Assembly (NCBI GenBank): GCA_964423425.1
Contig: CAYRES010000012.1
Span: 1-64,000, forward strand
Direction: 5' to 3'
DNA length: 64,000 nucleotides
Source of the DNA: CAYRES01 sp964423425
GTDB lineage: Bacteria; Actinomycetota; Thermoleophilia; RBG-16-64-13
Positions within the stretch are counted from its first letter, which is position 1. Every line of letters begins with the position of its first letter. A program made the translations under genes and the position numbers. Positions 43,989-52,455 of this stretch are shown here, in pieces. The notes beneath the pieces were generated by a model, which was not told where the DNA came from, ran no database searches, and saw only the letters and a program-made list of their open reading frames with translations.

Positions 43989-44291
43989 ATGGCACTCGAC
44001 CATCTGCATGAGCCCATCGACGAGTTGAGCAAAGCAACCCTCGAGATGCGGCGGGCCGTCGCCTCACTCATCGAGGAACTGGAGGCCGCACACTGGTACG
44101 ACGAACGGGTGGACGCCTGCAAAGACGAGGAGCTCCGGGCCATTCTCGCCCACAACCGCGACGAGGAGAAAGAGCACGCGGCCATGCTGCTCGAATGGAT
44201 CAGGCGAAACGACGCCGCCCAGGCCAAGGAACTCAAAGACTACCTCTTCACCAAGGGGTCGGTGACCGGACTCGAGGAGAAGCACGGGTAG
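43989..44291 (+). CDS. Encapsulated-ferritin-type (EncFtn) ferroxidase
   Basis: A 100-residue two-helix ferritin-like protein. Pattern and length match EncFtn, which dimerises to form a ferroxidase site and assembles as a decameric ring inside encapsulin shells. The equivalents of the iron ligands are E30, E60 and H63 (IEELEAAHWYDER, HNRDEEKEHAAMLLEW), with W36 and Y37 beside the entry site. The C-terminal GSVTGLEEKHG may be a cargo peptide but is not the textbook LTVGSLR. No encapsulin shell gene follows; the next gene is a GNAT enzyme. It is divergent from the ModE-like gene. Confidence 0.85.
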   Translation: MALDHLHEPIDELSKATLEMRRAVASLIEELEAAHWYDERVDACKDEELRAILAHNRDEEKEHAAMLLEWIRRNDAAQAKELKDYLFTKGSVTGLEEKHG

Positions 44292-44292
44292 A

Positions 44293-44886
44293 TTGGCGCC
44301 GGCACCAACAGTGTGCCGCGGCCTCCCGGCGGGTCTCCGCCGGGAGGCCGCGGCCATCCTCTATCGTGCCTTTCGCTCCAAACTCGGCCGCCTTTTGGGG
44401 CCGCGCTACGTGGCCATACCCTTCCTCGCCTCCTCCTTCGCTCCCCACGCCGTACTCTCCGCGTATTCCCGGGGCGAACTCGTGGGCGTCATGGGTCTGA
44501 AGACCCGCGGGTGGAGCTTCTTCTCTCCTACTCTGAGTACAGCCGTGCACGCGTACGGGCCGCTACGGGGGCTACTTGTGCTTCTGGCCCTTCGCGCCGG
44601 TGCAGAACACCCCGGCCCCGGGGAGATGCTCATCGACAAGCTGGCCGTACGTCCGGACGCCCGCCAGAACGGTCTGGGTGCTCTCATGCTGTCTGCGGCC
44701 AGAACTGTGGCCAGGAGGGAAGGCTGTGAGGTGCTCCGCTTGAGTGTGGTGAACACCAACCCGGCCGCCCGCCGCCTCTACGAGCGGCACGGCTTCCAGC
44801 CTGACCGCACCATCCGCATGCGCATACCCGACATGATGTCGTGGGCGGGCTTCACCGCCTACACGATCATGGTCAAGCGGATTTAG
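44293..44886 (+). CDS. GNAT family N-acetyltransferase
   Basis: A protein of about 190 residues with acetyl-CoA motif A LAVRPDARQNGLGALMLSAA and motif B VVNTNPAARRLYERHGFQPDRT, a typical GNAT enzyme of unknown acceptor. The start is uncertain: the TTG shown or a GTG 18 bases later. The first codons are encoded by a perfect 18-bp inverted repeat that also follows the EncFtn stop. The hairpin would mask the ribosome-binding region and may keep expression low. Confidence 0.78.
   Translation: MAPAPTVCRGLPAGLRREAAAILYRAFRSKLGRLLGPRYVAIPFLASSFAPHAVLSAYSRGELVGVMGLKTRGWSFFSPTLSTAVHAYGPLRGLLVLLALRAGAEHPGPGEMLIDKLAVRPDARQNGLGALMLSAARTVARREGCEVLRLSVVNTNPAARRLYERHGFQPDRTIRMRIPDMMSWAGFTAYTIMVKRI
44315..44354 (+). 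terminator. Perfect 18-bp inverted repeat after EncFtn gene
   Basis: Arms 44315-44332 and 44337-44354 pair exactly around GTCT, 24 bases after the EncFtn stop and within the first codons of the GNAT gene. It may act as a terminator or attenuator. Confidence 0.6.
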
Positions 44887-44988
44887 CCACCCCGCTGCCG
44901 CTGCGCAACCCGGGCCCCTACGCCACCGCGTCAGAGCCGTGCCAGGCCGCCGCGCCTTCCCAGCCGCCCCGGCCGCCGAACTCGCCCC

Positions 44989-45972
44989 CTAAGAGAGGTA
45001 CCCCTTGGGGTGGTCGCGGTGCCACATCCAGGCATCGCTGATCATGCACTCCAGTTCGGCCCGCCGCGGCTGCCACCCCAGCGACAAACGCGCTTCCTCG
45101 CTGGAGGCGACCAGCATCGCAGGATCACCCTCCCGCGGAGGCCCTATCTCGATGTTCACCGGCCGGCCGGTCACCTCGGCGCAGGCTTTCACCACTTCCA
45201 GGTTGGAGAACCCACGTCCGCTTCCCAGGTTGAACACGCCGCACTCACCCCCGTGCACCAAGCGTTCGAGCGCGATCTGATGAGCGAGCGCCAAGTCGAA
45301 TACGTGAATGTAGTCACGGACACACGTACCGTCGGGAGTTGGGTACTCGCCACCGAAAATCTCGAAATCGGCACGGCCCTGCGCGAGGGCAAGAAGCAGG
45401 CGCGGGATGATGTGCGTCTCGGGGTCGTGCGCTTCTCCCAGTGATCCGTCCGGCCATGCGCCCGCCACGTTGAAATAGCGGAAACGGATGGAGCGCAACC
45501 CGTGCAGGCGGCCGAACCAGTCCAAAAGCTGCTCAAACATGAGCTTGGAAGCACCGTACGCGTTGATGGGATTGGTGGCCGTGTCCTCGGTGATGGGGAT
45601 GGTCTCCGGTTCTCCGTACACCGCCGCCGTGGAAGAGAAGACAATGGCGTCAACCCCGTGCCGCACCATCGCCTCGAGCATCACCAGGGGGCAAGACACG
45701 TTGTTCCGGAAATACCGTTCTGGATGCCTCTGGGATTCCCCCACCTCGATGTACCCGGCAAGGTGCATGACGGCGTCACATCCGGGCAGGAGCGCGTCGA
45801 GGAGGGCGGCGTCGCCCACACTGCCGGTCACAAGATGCGCCCGGGGGTCAACGGCGGCAGAGAAGCCGTGGACGAGGTTGTCGAGCACGGTGACCTGATG
45901 CCCCGCCTCCACGAGCAGGCGCGTTGTCGCCGAACCGATGTACCCGGCTCCCCCGGTGACAAGTAGCTTCAT
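44989..45972 (-). CDS. galE: UDP-glucose 4-epimerase
   Basis: GalE interconverts UDP-glucose and UDP-galactose. The 327-residue short-chain dehydrogenase has the NAD-binding VTGGAGYIGSATTRLL at the N-terminus, HLAGYIEVGESQRHPERYFRNN, the catalytic serine region FSSTAAVYGEP, the YGASKLMFEQLL form of the YxxxK motif, and FRYFNVAGA. Start at the ATG that overlaps the stop of the upstream flavodoxin-fold gene by four bases. It is last in a minus-strand run that begins at the rhomboid gene, giving a nucleotide-sugar link to the glycosyltransferase there. Confidence 0.94.
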   Translation of the reverse strand: MKLLVTGGAGYIGSATTRLLVEAGHQVTVLDNLVHGFSAAVDPRAHLVTGSVGDAALLDALLPGCDAVMHLAGYIEVGESQRHPERYFRNNVSCPLVMLEAMVRHGVDAIVFSSTAAVYGEPETIPITEDTATNPINAYGASKLMFEQLLDWFGRLHGLRSIRFRYFNVAGAWPDGSLGEAHDPETHIIPRLLLALAQGRADFEIFGGEYPTPDGTCVRDYIHVFDLALAHQIALERLVHGGECGVFNLGSGRGFSNLEVVKACAEVTGRPVNIEIGPPREGDPAMLVASSEEARLSLGWQPRRAELECMISDAWMWHRDHPKGYLS

Positions 45973-46748
45973 CGTCCGCCATCCGCGAAGGGGCGGTGGC
46001 CCAGCAGCCCACGGGCTCCGGCCTTCTTCGCCTGCCTTCTCCAGTTGTGGTCGCCCGCTCTCCGATACACCCATGCCGGCACCAGGGGCCGGGCGGCGAG
46101 TGCCACTACTTCCTCAGGAACATCCTCACCCCGGGCGAGGGCGGCGGCAGCGAGATCGAGAGCGCTCATCACTTTGCGTACCGCCCCTCTCGCCTGCGAG
46201 AGGGGCCGCCCATCGATCATGCCCCCTCCACCGATACCCAGGCCGCCCGCCCACCCGAGACCGATCTCACGCGCAGCCAGGCGGCACATCTGCAGCGCAA
46301 CCTCCGTGTGAACCGCTTCCGGGAAACCGCACTGCGCAATGGCCGCGAGCCTACCTGGCGGCCGCTCGCCGACCCCCGCCGCCACCACCTCGAGAGCCTC
46401 CACAAATGACCCGGGCAGACCATCGACGTACACCGGGAACGAGAGTACGACAAGGTCCGCCGACCTCACCGCCTCCACCAGCCGGTCTTTGCCCACGACC
46501 CCCTCGCGGAGTGCTCTCAGAGCGTGCAGGGAAATGCAGACCCAACCCCTTTCTTCCAGACCTTGCAGCAGATGCTCACCGAGCGCCGCAGACGTACCGC
46601 CGGCCGGCTTGGGGCTACCCACGATGAGGGTTGTCGTACCACGATGGGCTCCTTCTTGATCTGAAGCCGCCGCTACACCGACCGGCCCTTCCTCCGCCCG
46701 CCGCAACGACCGCCCATTCCCCGCCACGATTCGAGACGAATCCATCAC
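45969..46748 (-). CDS. NADPH-dependent FMN reductase / flavodoxin-fold protein
   Basis: A 259-residue protein. After about 38 low-complexity residues, a flavodoxin-like fold begins (TTLIVGSPKPAGGTSAALGEHL) and continues with ADLVVLSFPVYVDGLPGSFVEALEVV, as in NADPH-dependent FMN reductases and multimeric flavodoxins. A C-terminal helical part of about 100 residues follows. A GTG directly after the stop of the preceding gene and an ATG three bases on are both possible starts. It contains an 11-bp perfect inverted repeat. Co-transcribed with an Fe-S flavoprotein-like gene and galE. Confidence 0.78.
   Translation of the reverse strand: MMDSSRIVAGNGRSLRRAEEGPVGVAAASDQEGAHRGTTTLIVGSPKPAGGTSAALGEHLLQGLEERGWVCISLHALRALREGVVGKDRLVEAVRSADLVVLSFPVYVDGLPGSFVEALEVVAAGVGERPPGRLAAIAQCGFPEAVHTEVALQMCRLAAREIGLGWAGGLGIGGGGMIDGRPLSQARGAVRKVMSALDLAAAALARGEDVPEEVVALAARPLVPAWVYRRAGDHNWRRQAKKAGARGLLGHRPFADGGR
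46183..46206. repeat. Intragenic 11-bp perfect inverted repeat
   Basis: GCCCCTCTCGC and its complement, separated by CT, inside the FMN reductase gene. A hairpin without a gene boundary. Confidence 0.7.
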
Positions 46749-47351
46749 TCAGACCCCCTTGCTCGTCATCGCGTACAGACCGTCGGCCAGCGCACTCTTC
46801 ACGTCTTCTGCCGTCTCGTCGGCCGTCACCACCACCGCCACGTGAGCGGGGCTGTGGAAGTTGAGGGCATTCCGCTCCAGCAGATCTCTGAACACGGCCA
46901 CTTGGTCGAAATCGTAGCTGTCGAGCACACCCACGCCCACGAGCATCGGATACCTTCCATAGCGAGCGCGGTGATGGGTCTCGCCCGAGATAGATACAAA
47001 GAGAGGCGACACCAGACAGATGCTGCGATCAAACGCCTTCTTGAGCGGGGCCGGGTATCCTCCATAGGTGATCCTCCCCACGAGGAACACGAGATCGGAG
47101 GAGATCAATGCCCGCGACACCGTTTCGGCATCGTCCTTGACGACGCACACCCCCGGGTTCCTCACCCAACAGCCGAAGCAACCCAGGCAGGGCTTGATGT
47201 CGAGCCCCGCCAAGGACAAGCGCCGCACGTGAGCACCCATCTGTTGCATGTGCTCCTGTGCGGCGGCCGCCGCCCGGACAACCGCCTCATCGCCCGCTTC
47301 CGCCCCGTCCAGCACGAGCGCCCTGCCTCCCGCAAAGCCGCTGCTCCCCAT
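46749..47351 (-). CDS. Iron-sulfur flavoprotein-like flavodoxin family protein
   Basis: A 200-residue flavodoxin-fold protein with CLGCFGCWVRNPGVC near residue 55, the compact cysteine cluster that holds a 4Fe-4S centre in iron-sulfur flavoproteins of anaerobes, followed by SSDLVFLVGRITYGGYPAPLKKAFDR. It could transfer electrons between ferredoxin-type carriers and its FMN. The ATG lies 65 bases inside the 3' end of the glycosyltransferase gene. Transcribed toward the second flavodoxin-fold gene with no gap. Confidence 0.85.
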   Translation of the reverse strand: MGSSGFAGGRALVLDGAEAGDEAVVRAAAAAQEHMQQMGAHVRRLSLAGLDIKPCLGCFGCWVRNPGVCVVKDDAETVSRALISSDLVFLVGRITYGGYPAPLKKAFDRSICLVSPLFVSISGETHHRARYGRYPMLVGVGVLDSYDFDQVAVFRDLLERNALNFHSPAHVAVVVTADETAEDVKSALADGLYAMTSKGV

Positions 47352-48552
47352 ACCGTCTCCTTGTCTCGTCGCCGCCCGCCCCGGCCCACACCGAAGAGAT
47401 CTCATCGTCGTATCGCCCGCCCATGTTGCCCCAATCGAACCGCGCCACCCAGGTACGCTGCCACTCCGGCGACCATTCGGGCAGACGCCGGCCAAGGACC
47501 GCAGCCAGGAGCGAGGGGAGCTCCGGCTCATCGTACAGTACCCAGTCGTGGACCTGAGCGGGAACGAGTTCCGGATAGCTGAGGCGCCGTGGCAAAACCG
47601 GCCGGCAACCACAGTAGATGGCCTCCACCACCGCGGCGCCGAAGAACTCGTGGAGTGCGGTCGAGACAACCACGTCGGCCTCGAACAGCAGGCGGGCGTA
47701 GTCCTCGCGACTGTCCAACCTCCCCCACTGCACCACTCGGGAGCCGAGTGTGCTCCTCGCCTTCACGAACACCTGGGAAGGCTCCCCTCTGCCCGTGCCC
47801 ACAAGGGCGAGACGAAAGGGTATTCCCAGATCAAGGACGGCTTGGAGGGCTTCAAACAGCCGGGCCGGGTTCTTGTCGTACTCCCAGCGTTGGTTCCACA
47901 CCACGAGCGGCCCGTCTTTGGTGTCACCGTAGCTGCCCGACACCGGCCGGCCCGAGGGACGTACGGTATCGAGACTCCGAAGGTCACAGCCCAGGTGAAG
48001 CACGCCGCTCTTGGCCGCGATGTGGTCGACGATACCCGGCGGGGCCTCATCGGGGAGACCGGCGAGGAAGTCCGGCAGCGCACCGAGGAACTCCCGCCGA
48101 TGGTACTCGCTGTTGAACAAGACCCGGTCGGCCGCCCACGCGCTCACCACGTTGGTCCAGGCGTAGGTGAGATCTCTCTCCACCCCTTCAGGGAGCGGAT
48201 AGGTGAGCTGGTTCTCGTGAAAGTACGCGAGTACCGGCACCTTCTGGACACCGGGGGGGAGAAGACCGAGGTAACGAGGCACATCCAGCATGTCTGACGC
48301 GAAGAAGACCTGCGGTGGGCTCACCCCGTCCGCAAGCCTCTCCTCAAGGCGCCGTGCCAGTTCTACCGCCCCCCCCTGCATGCGCCACTTCCAATGGCGG
48401 CCCGGCAGCCCTTCGACCTCCACTCTGTGCCGGGAATGGCGGACCAGCCCTTCCAGGAACGACAGGTGTGACCCGCCCAGGAACGGGTCCACGGCCAGCA
48501 CCCGCAGACCGCCGTGAGGATCCTCCACATAGGGCAGGCGCACCCGACTCAC
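47287..48552 (-). CDS. Glycosyltransferase, tRNA-queuosine mannosyltransferase-like (DUF3524)
   Basis: A 421-residue GT-B glycosyltransferase. The N-terminal DUF3524-type domain has VDPFLGGSHLSFLEGLVRHSRH, LPGRHWKWRMQGGAVELA and VLAYFHENQLTYPLP. The C-terminal half has LVVWNQRWEYDKNPARLFEAL and the sugar-nucleotide site STALHEFFGAAVVEAIYCGC. This set matches the family of the vertebrate enzyme that mannosylates queuosine in tRNA-Asp and its bacterial relatives; the match is from memory, and the bacterial substrate is not certain. GTG start after GAGGGTTCG. The last 40 residues are Arg/Gly-rich and overlap the next gene. Confidence 0.78.
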   Translation of the reverse strand: MSRVRLPYVEDPHGGLRVLAVDPFLGGSHLSFLEGLVRHSRHRVEVEGLPGRHWKWRMQGGAVELARRLEERLADGVSPPQVFFASDMLDVPRYLGLLPPGVQKVPVLAYFHENQLTYPLPEGVERDLTYAWTNVVSAWAADRVLFNSEYHRREFLGALPDFLAGLPDEAPPGIVDHIAAKSGVLHLGCDLRSLDTVRPSGRPVSGSYGDTKDGPLVVWNQRWEYDKNPARLFEALQAVLDLGIPFRLALVGTGRGEPSQVFVKARSTLGSRVVQWGRLDSREDYARLLFEADVVVSTALHEFFGAAVVEAIYCGCRPVLPRRLSYPELVPAQVHDWVLYDEPELPSLLAAVLGRRLPEWSPEWQRTWVARFDWGNMGGRYDDEISSVWAGAGGDETRRRYGEQRLCGRQGARAGRGGSGR

Positions 48553-48559
48553 CGAACCC

Positions 48560-49261
48560 TCACACCCAGGTGCACTTCGTGCGACACAGCTTTCGATTAC
48601 GGAATGCAAATATCAACCCCGCTCCGAGCACGAAACCGGCCACGTGCACCCAGAAGGCCACGCCTCCCTCCCCCGCCACGCCCGCGGCAAGCGCGAAGGT
48701 GCCCTGGAAGAACTGCAGGACAAACCACAGGATCAACACCACGAAGGCCGGTAACACCACGATTGGGAAGATGAAGAGAAGCGGGATGAGCACCAACACA
48801 CCCGCGCGCGGATAGAGGATGAGATAGGCGCCGAGCACGCCTGCGATGGCCCCGCTCGCCCCTATGCCCGGGACCGTGGAGTCTGAAGCCACGGCTACCT
48901 GTGCCAAGTTGGCCACCACCCCGATGAGGAGGTAGAAGAGCACGAAGCGGAAACGTCCCATGGAGTCTTCCACGTTGTTGCCGAAGATGTGCAGGTACAA
49001 CATGTTGCCGAGGAAGTGGAACCAACCCCCATGGATGAAGATAGAGGTGACGAGCGTAATGAGAACCGAGGGCGCGAAGGTGCCCGTACGCACCGTGTCG
49101 ACGACCCGGGCGGGCACGTACCCCCATTGCATGAAGAACTGTGCCAAACCCTGGGGACCCAGGGTAAGCTCGTAGATGAAGACCAGCGCGTTCAGCGCGA
49201 TCAACACATAGGTGACGTAGGCGAAGCGAAGGGTGGGTACGTTGTCGTGAAGTGGAATCAT
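48560..49261 (-). CDS. Rhomboid family intramembrane serine protease
   Basis: A 233-residue membrane protease with six or seven helices. Seen: the L1 loop region, FIHGGWFHFLGNMLYLHIFGNNVED (H and N of the oxyanion region), the nucleophile motif GASGAIAG near residue 135, and the histidine in FWVHVAGFVLG. The C-terminal tail is short and basic. The start codon overlaps that of nfo on the opposite strand. The glycosyltransferase gene begins eight bases after its stop. Confidence 0.92.
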   Translation of the reverse strand: MIPLHDNVPTLRFAYVTYVLIALNALVFIYELTLGPQGLAQFFMQWGYVPARVVDTVRTGTFAPSVLITLVTSIFIHGGWFHFLGNMLYLHIFGNNVEDSMGRFRFVLFYLLIGVVANLAQVAVASDSTVPGIGASGAIAGVLGAYLILYPRAGVLVLIPLLFIFPIVVLPAFVVLILWFVLQFFQGTFALAAGVAGEGGVAFWVHVAGFVLGAGLIFAFRNRKLCRTKCTWV

Positions 49262-50228
49262 GGCTGCTCATTCTAGCCGAAACGAAGGTTCCGAAAACCT
49301 ACAAGCCTCCGGCAACCCTGAGGCTCAAAGCACTCTTCCCCGCATAGGGGCCCATGTCTCCACCGCTGGAGGTCTAGAGAACGCCCTACTGCGCGCCCGC
49401 TCGATCGGCGCCGAGGTGATGCAGGTGTTTCCCGGCAACCCCCGGCAATGGCGTCCGGGACCCTACTCCGCCGAGGAGCTCGCCGCCTTCGGCCGGATGC
49501 GGCAGAAGGCGGGCCTTCCCCTCTTCGTGCACAGCATCTACCTCATCAACCTGGCCTCTCCCGACCCGGATCTGTCAGCCAAATCGGCCGCCGCACTGGC
49601 CGACGCGCTCCGCTACGCCACTCTCTGTGAGGCCGAGGCGGTGGTGACCCACGTGGGTTCCCACCGAGGAACAGGCGTAGCCACGGGAGTCGACCGTGTT
49701 GCCGCCACGGTACGGAAGGCCCGGGCGCTCGCTTCCCGGGAAATCCCTGCAGCCGAGCTCATGCCTCTCCTGCTCGAGGGGAGCGCCGGTGGAGGGACTT
49801 CGCTCGCGGCTCTGCCGGGCGACCTGCGTCGCCTGCTCGACGCCGTGGAGGGTCCGGCCGGTGTATGTATCGACACCGCCCACCTCTTCGCGGCGGGACG
49901 TGCGCTCGATGAGGAGGGAGCCGCCGGCCGGCTGGCCGCGGAGCTCGCCGGCTTGGGTCTTCTGCCGCAGCTCGGGCTCATTCACCTGAACGACTCTCGT
50001 TCCCTGCGAGCTTCGCTAAACGACCGGCACGAGAACCTGTGGGACGGCTTCATCGGACGGGAGGGACTCACCGCCGTCATCGGCCACCCGGCCTTTCTCT
50101 CTGTGCCTTTCGTCCTGGAGGTTCCTGGAGTCGACGGGCGTGGGCCCGACCGCCGCAACATTCGCCGGGCCCGCATCATGCGCCGCGCCGCCGCGGAAGC
50201 ACGCGCCTGCTCCCCCGGGGCCGGATGA
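49260..50228 (+). CDS. nfo: Endonuclease IV (AP endonuclease)
   Basis: Nfo incises DNA at abasic sites in base-excision repair. The 322-residue TIM-barrel protein has RIGAHVSTAGGLENALLRA, VFPGNPRQW, FVHSIYLINLASP, VVTHVGSHRGTG, VCIDTAHLFAAG and LIHLNDSRS, plus DRHENLWDGFIGREGL, which supply the trinuclear zinc ligands. The first 27 residues precede the family fold, and no other canonical start codon occurs before it. The ATG is thus probably right although it overlaps the rhomboid start on the other strand. Confidence 0.93.
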   Translation: MAAHSSRNEGSENLQASGNPEAQSTLPRIGAHVSTAGGLENALLRARSIGAEVMQVFPGNPRQWRPGPYSAEELAAFGRMRQKAGLPLFVHSIYLINLASPDPDLSAKSAAALADALRYATLCEAEAVVTHVGSHRGTGVATGVDRVAATVRKARALASREIPAAELMPLLLEGSAGGGTSLAALPGDLRRLLDAVEGPAGVCIDTAHLFAAGRALDEEGAAGRLAAELAGLGLLPQLGLIHLNDSRSLRASLNDRHENLWDGFIGREGLTAVIGHPAFLSVPFVLEVPGVDGRGPDRRNIRRARIMRRAAAEARACSPGAG

Positions 50229-50734
50229 CGGGCGGGTCCGGGAGGCCGGCCGCAGGTGGCGCCCACCAGGGACCCCCTGGGCGGGCGGTCGGAGGGCCCT
50301 GATCAGGGTTGGCGGGCGTTCGCAGGCCGGGCGGGCGGTAATGCAGGCCTCCGACAGCCGTGAGCCGCGCGGTCTGTCGTTTGAGCTCACCGGCAGGTGT
50401 GAGTGAAGTGCCGGCGGGGGGATGCCGACTGAGGAGTTGCAGTCCTGCCGGTAACCGAGGTAGTTGTGGCGGGGGCCCCCCCCCCGGGGGGGCCGGGCCC
50501 CCCCAAAAGCGCCCAAAGCCAACAACACAAACAAAAGAACATTANNNNNNNNNNGCGGGGGGTGTGTCTGGGGGGGGGGGGGGCGGCCGCGGGGGGTGTG
50601 GCGGGCGGGCGGTCACCGGTGGGGGTGGGGGGGCGGCCGACCCCGTAGGGTCGGCAGCGCCACCTAAGAGGAGCGACTGCGAAGCAACCTTCCCTTTCGA
50701 CGTTACCCGGGCCGCCACTACCCGGGTAACGCGT
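50229..50734. other. Assembly gap with low-complexity flanks
   Basis: No supported gene. Ten Ns at 50545-50554 mark a scaffold join. The flanks contain long G and C runs (about 50466-50505 and 50570-50630) and a short A/C-rich stretch, sequence quality that differs from the rest. Genes or part of the sigma-factor terminator may be missing here. Confidence 0.8.
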
Positions 50735-51670
50735 CTAGGCCGATTCCCTCAGCCTTCGCACGAGGCCGTTGAAGCGCAGACGATCGAGCGCTTTGGCCTC
50801 AATCTGGCGCACCCGCTCGCGGCTGATGCCCAGATGCTTCGCTATCCTTCCCAGCGTCCACGGGTCTTCGCCTCCGAGCCCGTAGCGCAGCACCAACACT
50901 TCCCGCTCCCGGTCGGGCAACTCATCGATGGCCTGTGCCAGATTCGCAAGCTGCATCCTGCCCGCCGCTATGTCATACGGCGTCGACTGGGAGGTATCCT
51001 CCAACACCGACAACAAATCGTATCCATCGCCATCCGGATCGGTGGCCGCATCCAGGCTGAGCGGAGTCTCGGCAGCATCGAGCAGGGCCTGAAGCTCCTT
51101 CTCTGTGAGGCCGACCGCTTCCGCCACCTCGGCCACCTCAGGCTCCCGCCCCAGCTCCTGCTGCAGGCCGGCACTGGTGCGGCGGATGGCCGACAGCCGC
51201 TCGACGATATGGACGGGAAGACGGACGGTCCTGCCCTTGTCCGCCAAGGCGCGGGTGATGGCCTGCCGTATCCACCAAGTCGCATAGGTGGAGAACTTGT
51301 TGCCGCGTCGCCAGTCGAACTTGTCGATGGCCCGCATGAGCCCGCAATTGCCTTCCTGTATGAGGTCGGAGAAGTGGAGACCCCGTCCCAAGTAGTTGCG
51401 CGCGATAGACACCACCAGTCGTAGGTTCGCTTCTATCATATGCTTCCTTGCCGCCTCGTCCCCGGCCTCTATGCGCTTGGCCAACTCCACCTCTTGGGTG
51501 GCCGTGAGAAGGGGGGTGTTACCTATCTCACCCAGGTACACCTGCAAGGAAGGCTCGTAGTTCGGCGAGGAGCTGCGCGCTTCCATGGTTCCCGGCTCTT
51601 CGACATGGCGCGGACGCCCCCTGCGTGGTCGCTGTGGCTTCTCCAGTTCTTTCACAAGCTGTTTCGGCAT
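50735..51670 (-). CDS. RNA polymerase sigma-70 family factor (RpoD/SigA-like)
   Basis: A 311-residue group 1/2 sigma factor. Region 1.2 LQVYLGEIGNTPLLTATQEVEL (about 43), region 2 with DLIQEGNCGLMRAIDKFDWRRGNKFSTYATWWIRQAI, region 3, and region 4 with LGRIAKHLGISRERVRQIEAKAL. The short N-terminus lacks region 1.1, as in non-essential group 2 factors or small primary sigmas, so whether it is the housekeeping sigma is open. ATG after AGGATACGGCTC. Confidence 0.93.
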   Translation of the reverse strand: MPKQLVKELEKPQRPRRGRPRHVEEPGTMEARSSSPNYEPSLQVYLGEIGNTPLLTATQEVELAKRIEAGDEAARKHMIEANLRLVVSIARNYLGRGLHFSDLIQEGNCGLMRAIDKFDWRRGNKFSTYATWWIRQAITRALADKGRTVRLPVHIVERLSAIRRTSAGLQQELGREPEVAEVAEAVGLTEKELQALLDAAETPLSLDAATDPDGDGYDLLSVLEDTSQSTPYDIAAGRMQLANLAQAIDELPDREREVLVLRYGLGGEDPWTLGRIAKHLGISRERVRQIEAKALDRLRFNGLVRRLRESA

Positions 51671-51836
51671 GAGCCGTATCCTCCGGGTTCCCGCCATCCG
51701 GCGGATTTTTTCGGAGACTACTCTATTAATTCCCCTGAAGAGGCGGCTTCAAACGACCTTTCCAGTCTGGATTTCCGCCCCGAACGGCCAGCCTGTGGCG
51801 CGAAGCCACCTGCTAACCTGTAATGTGTGAATCACT

Positions 51837-52358
51837 ATGGCTAAAGACACCCTGCCTGCCCCAGAGGTTCCCGAAGGGAACGAAGTCTTCCGCTGCGCCT
51901 GTGCAGCCGACCTTTCCGGGTTGGTGGGTCTCTTCCTCGAACTGACGGACGACATGGACGTCCGCATCCCCTGCGAACGCGACGTGCAGCAGATCATCGC
52001 GGCGTCCATAGAGACGGGCGGCCGTTTCTCCCCGCGCGGTGAGGGCAGACTGGTGCTTGTCGCAGAGAGTCAGGAGACGGAAGAGAGCCGGGTCATCGGC
52101 ATGTGCACCCTGGTCTTCTCTTCGAACTGTTGGGTAGGGGCCCTGGTGTGCGAGATACGAGACTTGGTGGTAAGCCGTCCGGAGCGCGGCCGCGGACTCG
52201 GCGCTCGCCTACTTGAGGCGGCCTTCCGAGAAGCCCGCGCCCGCGGCGCCGTCCTCGCCTCGCTGTTCACCGAAAGCAGTCACGGAGAGGCATGCAGCTT
52301 CTATCGTAGCCTGGGCTTTCAAGAGAAGTCCTGTACGTATTTCGAGATGAGGCTCTAG
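51837..52358 (+). CDS. GNAT family N-acetyltransferase
   Basis: A 173-residue GNAT protein: N-terminal strand-helix, then CEIRDLVVSRPERGRGLGARLLEAAF (acetyl-CoA motif A, RGRGLG) and SSHGEACSFYRSLGFQEKS (motif B). Acceptor unknown. It is divergent from the sigma-factor gene, sharing a 166-base, relatively AT-rich region that should hold both promoters. Confidence 0.85.
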   Translation: MAKDTLPAPEVPEGNEVFRCACAADLSGLVGLFLELTDDMDVRIPCERDVQQIIAASIETGGRFSPRGEGRLVLVAESQETEESRVIGMCTLVFSSNCWVGALVCEIRDLVVSRPERGRGLGARLLEAAFREARARGAVLASLFTESSHGEACSFYRSLGFQEKSCTYFEMRL

Positions 52359-52403
52359 ACTCCCGGGCGGCAGAAGCATGCCCGTCGGAGGGGGCCGGCT
52401 TCT

Positions 52404-52453
52404 GCCGGTAGGGTGGGCCGCCGCCCCGGCGGGCCGCAGCCCACCCTACCGGC
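52404..52453. terminator. Long GC hairpin between convergent genes
   Basis: A 14-bp perfect outer stem (52404-52417 with 52440-52453) closes a GC-rich inner hairpin. It lies between the convergent stops of the GNAT gene and the 85-residue gene, three bases from the latter's stop, so it is likely a bidirectional terminator. Confidence 0.7.
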
Positions 52454-52455
52454 GC

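Noticed and set aside
50461..50545. G/C-run hairpin near the gap as a terminator
   Set aside because: Homopolymer runs beside Ns are more likely assembly noise.
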